Positions 62,939 to 64,000 of a stretch of 64,000 bases of DNA are shown here, in pieces. The stretch is taken from contig NZ_CP006368.1 in the NCBI RefSeq assembly GCF_001442755.1, positions 62,001 through 126,000 of the forward strand, read 5' to 3'. The translations under genes were made by a program, and so were the position numbers. The notes beneath the pieces were generated by a model. It did no database searches and was not told the DNA's origin. It saw nothing but the letters and a program-made list of their open reading frames with translations. Every line of letters begins with the position of its first letter. Position 1 is the first letter of the stretch. The stretch is from Aureimonas sp. AU20. Its GTDB lineage: Bacteria > Pseudomonadota > Alphaproteobacteria > Rhizobiales > Rhizobiaceae.

Positions 62939-64000
62939 ATGCGGCTCGGCCATTTTCATGCCCTGAAACCGGTCTGTGTGGCGTGCCGCCTGAAAGGGGT
63001 GCTGGCGCCGCTTTCGCTCGCCTGTGTGGAAGAAGAACGGCACGACGACGTTCGCGCCGGGCAGCTTCATTGCGACGCCTGCGGCCTGCGCTATCCCATT
63101 CTGGACGGCCTGCCCATCCTGGTGCCGGAGCTCGGCCGCTTCCTGTCCGACAATCTCTTCTACCTGACGATGCGCCGCGATCTTTCGCCTGGCGTCGCCG
63201 ATCTCCTGGCCGAGGCGACGGGACCGGGCGCCGGGCTCGACGCGATCCGCCAGCACGTCTCCTCCTATGGCTGGGATCACTGGGCCGGCCATGATCCGGC
63301 CGAGGCAGGCGGCGAGCAGGTCGAACCGGGGCAGGCGGCGCGGCTCATGGCGCGGCTTCTGGACGCCCTGCCGGCGGCGCCTCCGAGCGGGCCGGTGCTC
63401 GATCTCGGCTGCGGAGCCGGACGCACCGTGGCGGAGCTCGCCGAGCGCACGGGACGGCTGGTGCTCGGCCTCGATCTTTCCGTACCCTTAGCGCGCATCG
63501 CCCAGGAGGCTGTGATCGGCGGGCGGGTGGTCTACGACCGGCGGCGCAGCGGGCTGCATTTCGAAAGACGGGCCTTCGCCGTGCCCGCCCATCCCCAGGC
63601 CGACATCTGGATCGCCGACGCGATGGCGCTGCCCTTCGCGGACGAAGGTTTCGCGCTTCTCACGGCTCTCAATCTTCTCGATTGCGTGGCCGATCCCAAA
63701 GGAGCGCTGGCCGAGTTCGGCCGCGTCCTGTCACCGGACGGCGCCTGTGCCCTGGCGACCCCGTTCGACTGGAGCGGCGCGGCCACGCCGCTGACGCATT
63801 GGCTCGGCGGACGCTCCGCCCATGCAGCCCATGCTGGCCTGCCGGACCGGGCGCTGGATGCGCTTTTGTCGGACGGACCGCAAGCCGCCGGCCCTTTGCT
63901 TCGCAGCCGCGCGAGCGAGGAGGCGGATTGGGAGATCCGCCTTCACGACCGCTCCGCCATGCGCTACCGCACGCATCTGTTCTGGTCCGCCAAGCGCCGC
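62939..64000 (+). CDS. Trm112-like/SAM methyltransferase fusion, cut by window edge
   Basis: Reading frame of 354 codons, open to the right edge. The N-terminus carries a zinc-ribbon-like segment (CVACRLKG, LHCDACGLRYPILDGLPILVP) as in Trm112-type proteins. A class I methyltransferase domain follows with motif I VLDLGCGAGRTVAEL and LVLGLDLS; IWIADAMALPFADEGFALL matches the later motifs. The ATG at 62939 directly abuts the PAAR stop. It is probably part of the same transcript. The substrate is unknown. Confidence 0.85.
   Translation, partial: MRLGHFHALKPVCVACRLKGVLAPLSLACVEEERHDDVRAGQLHCDACGLRYPILDGLPILVPELGRFLSDNLFYLTMRRDLSPGVADLLAEATGPGAGLDAIRQHVSSYGWDHWAGHDPAEAGGEQVEPGQAARLMARLLDALPAAPPSGPVLDLGCGAGRTVAELAERTGRLVLGLDLSVPLARIAQEAVIGGRVVYDRRRSGLHFERRAFAVPAHPQADIWIADAMALPFADEGFALLTALNLLDCVADPKGALAEFGRVLSPDGACALATPFDWSGAATPLTHWLGGRSAHAAHAGLPDRALDALLSDGPQAAGPLLRSRASEEADWEIRLHDRSAMRYRTHLFWSAKRR

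Overview
The window is GC-rich DNA from an alphaproteobacterium, most likely a member of the Hyphomicrobiales (Rhizobiales). This is judged from the imp-type type VI secretion genes, the phnGHIJKL arrangement with its alphaproteobacterial accessory genes, and the MHYT-GGDEF-EAL, DUF3365 and ABC_sub_bind families. The genus cannot be fixed from the sequence alone. No tRNA, rRNA, CRISPR array or intact insertion sequence was seen.

Layout. (1) 1-5.9 kb, minus strand: a LacI regulator, a sugar-binding protein, two permeases and a GH127 beta-L-arabinofuranosidase (cut by the left edge) form an uptake and degradation operon for arabinose-containing oligosaccharides. Three LacI-type operators stand exactly 22 bp apart upstream of the regulator. 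(2) 6.1-9.8 kb: an MHYT-GGDEL-EAL cyclic-di-GMP protein, a small hypothetical gene and an HD hydrolase. (3) 9.8-21.2 kb: a complete carbon-phosphorus lyase operon, phnG-H-I-J-K-L-acyltransferase-phnC-D-E-DUF1045-phnM-N, with divergent phnF. The promoter carries a near-consensus Pho box followed by a GTCTA/TAGAC dyad. (4) 21.2-24.8 kb: a two-domain GT61-type glycosyltransferase and a YigZ/IMPACT protein. (5) 24.9-31.5 kb: an accessory island with three AraC regulators, an apparently frameshifted orphan gene, a possible caspase-fold protein preceded by a coupled small ORF, an AT-richer orphan gene, and a 40-bp dyad.

(6) 31.7-43.0 kb: a signalling block holding an MFS transporter fused to a sensor-like N-terminus, a GCS2-family ligase, an ABC_sub_bind protein with a membrane dCache-HAMP-SpoIIE phosphatase, and a DUF3365 cytochrome-like sensor with a hybrid histidine kinase and a single-domain response regulator. 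(7) 43.0-60.8 kb, minus strand: one tight run, tssH-hcp-vgrG-(DUF6931-like)-tssA-tssB-tssC-tssC2-tssE-tssF-tssG-methyltransferase-Ser/Thr kinase-receiver/SpoIIE phosphatase. (8) 61-64 kb: an anti-sigma-factor antagonist (STAS) divergent from a protein joining a degenerate SpoIIE-like domain to an RsbW-like ATPase, then PAAR and a Trm112-like/methyltransferase gene cut by the right edge. tssJ, tssK, tssL, tssM and an Fha gene are not in the window.

The most interesting idea is that the secretion system is governed by phosphorylation circuits built from unusual parts. A kinase and a two-component-controlled SpoIIE phosphatase sit in the T6SS transcript in place of the usual PpkA/PppA pair. A heme-sensor histidine-kinase operon converges on the phosphatase gene, and a partner-switching STAS/ATPase pair sits at the promoter end. 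The genes and motifs are read from sequence; the wiring is inference.
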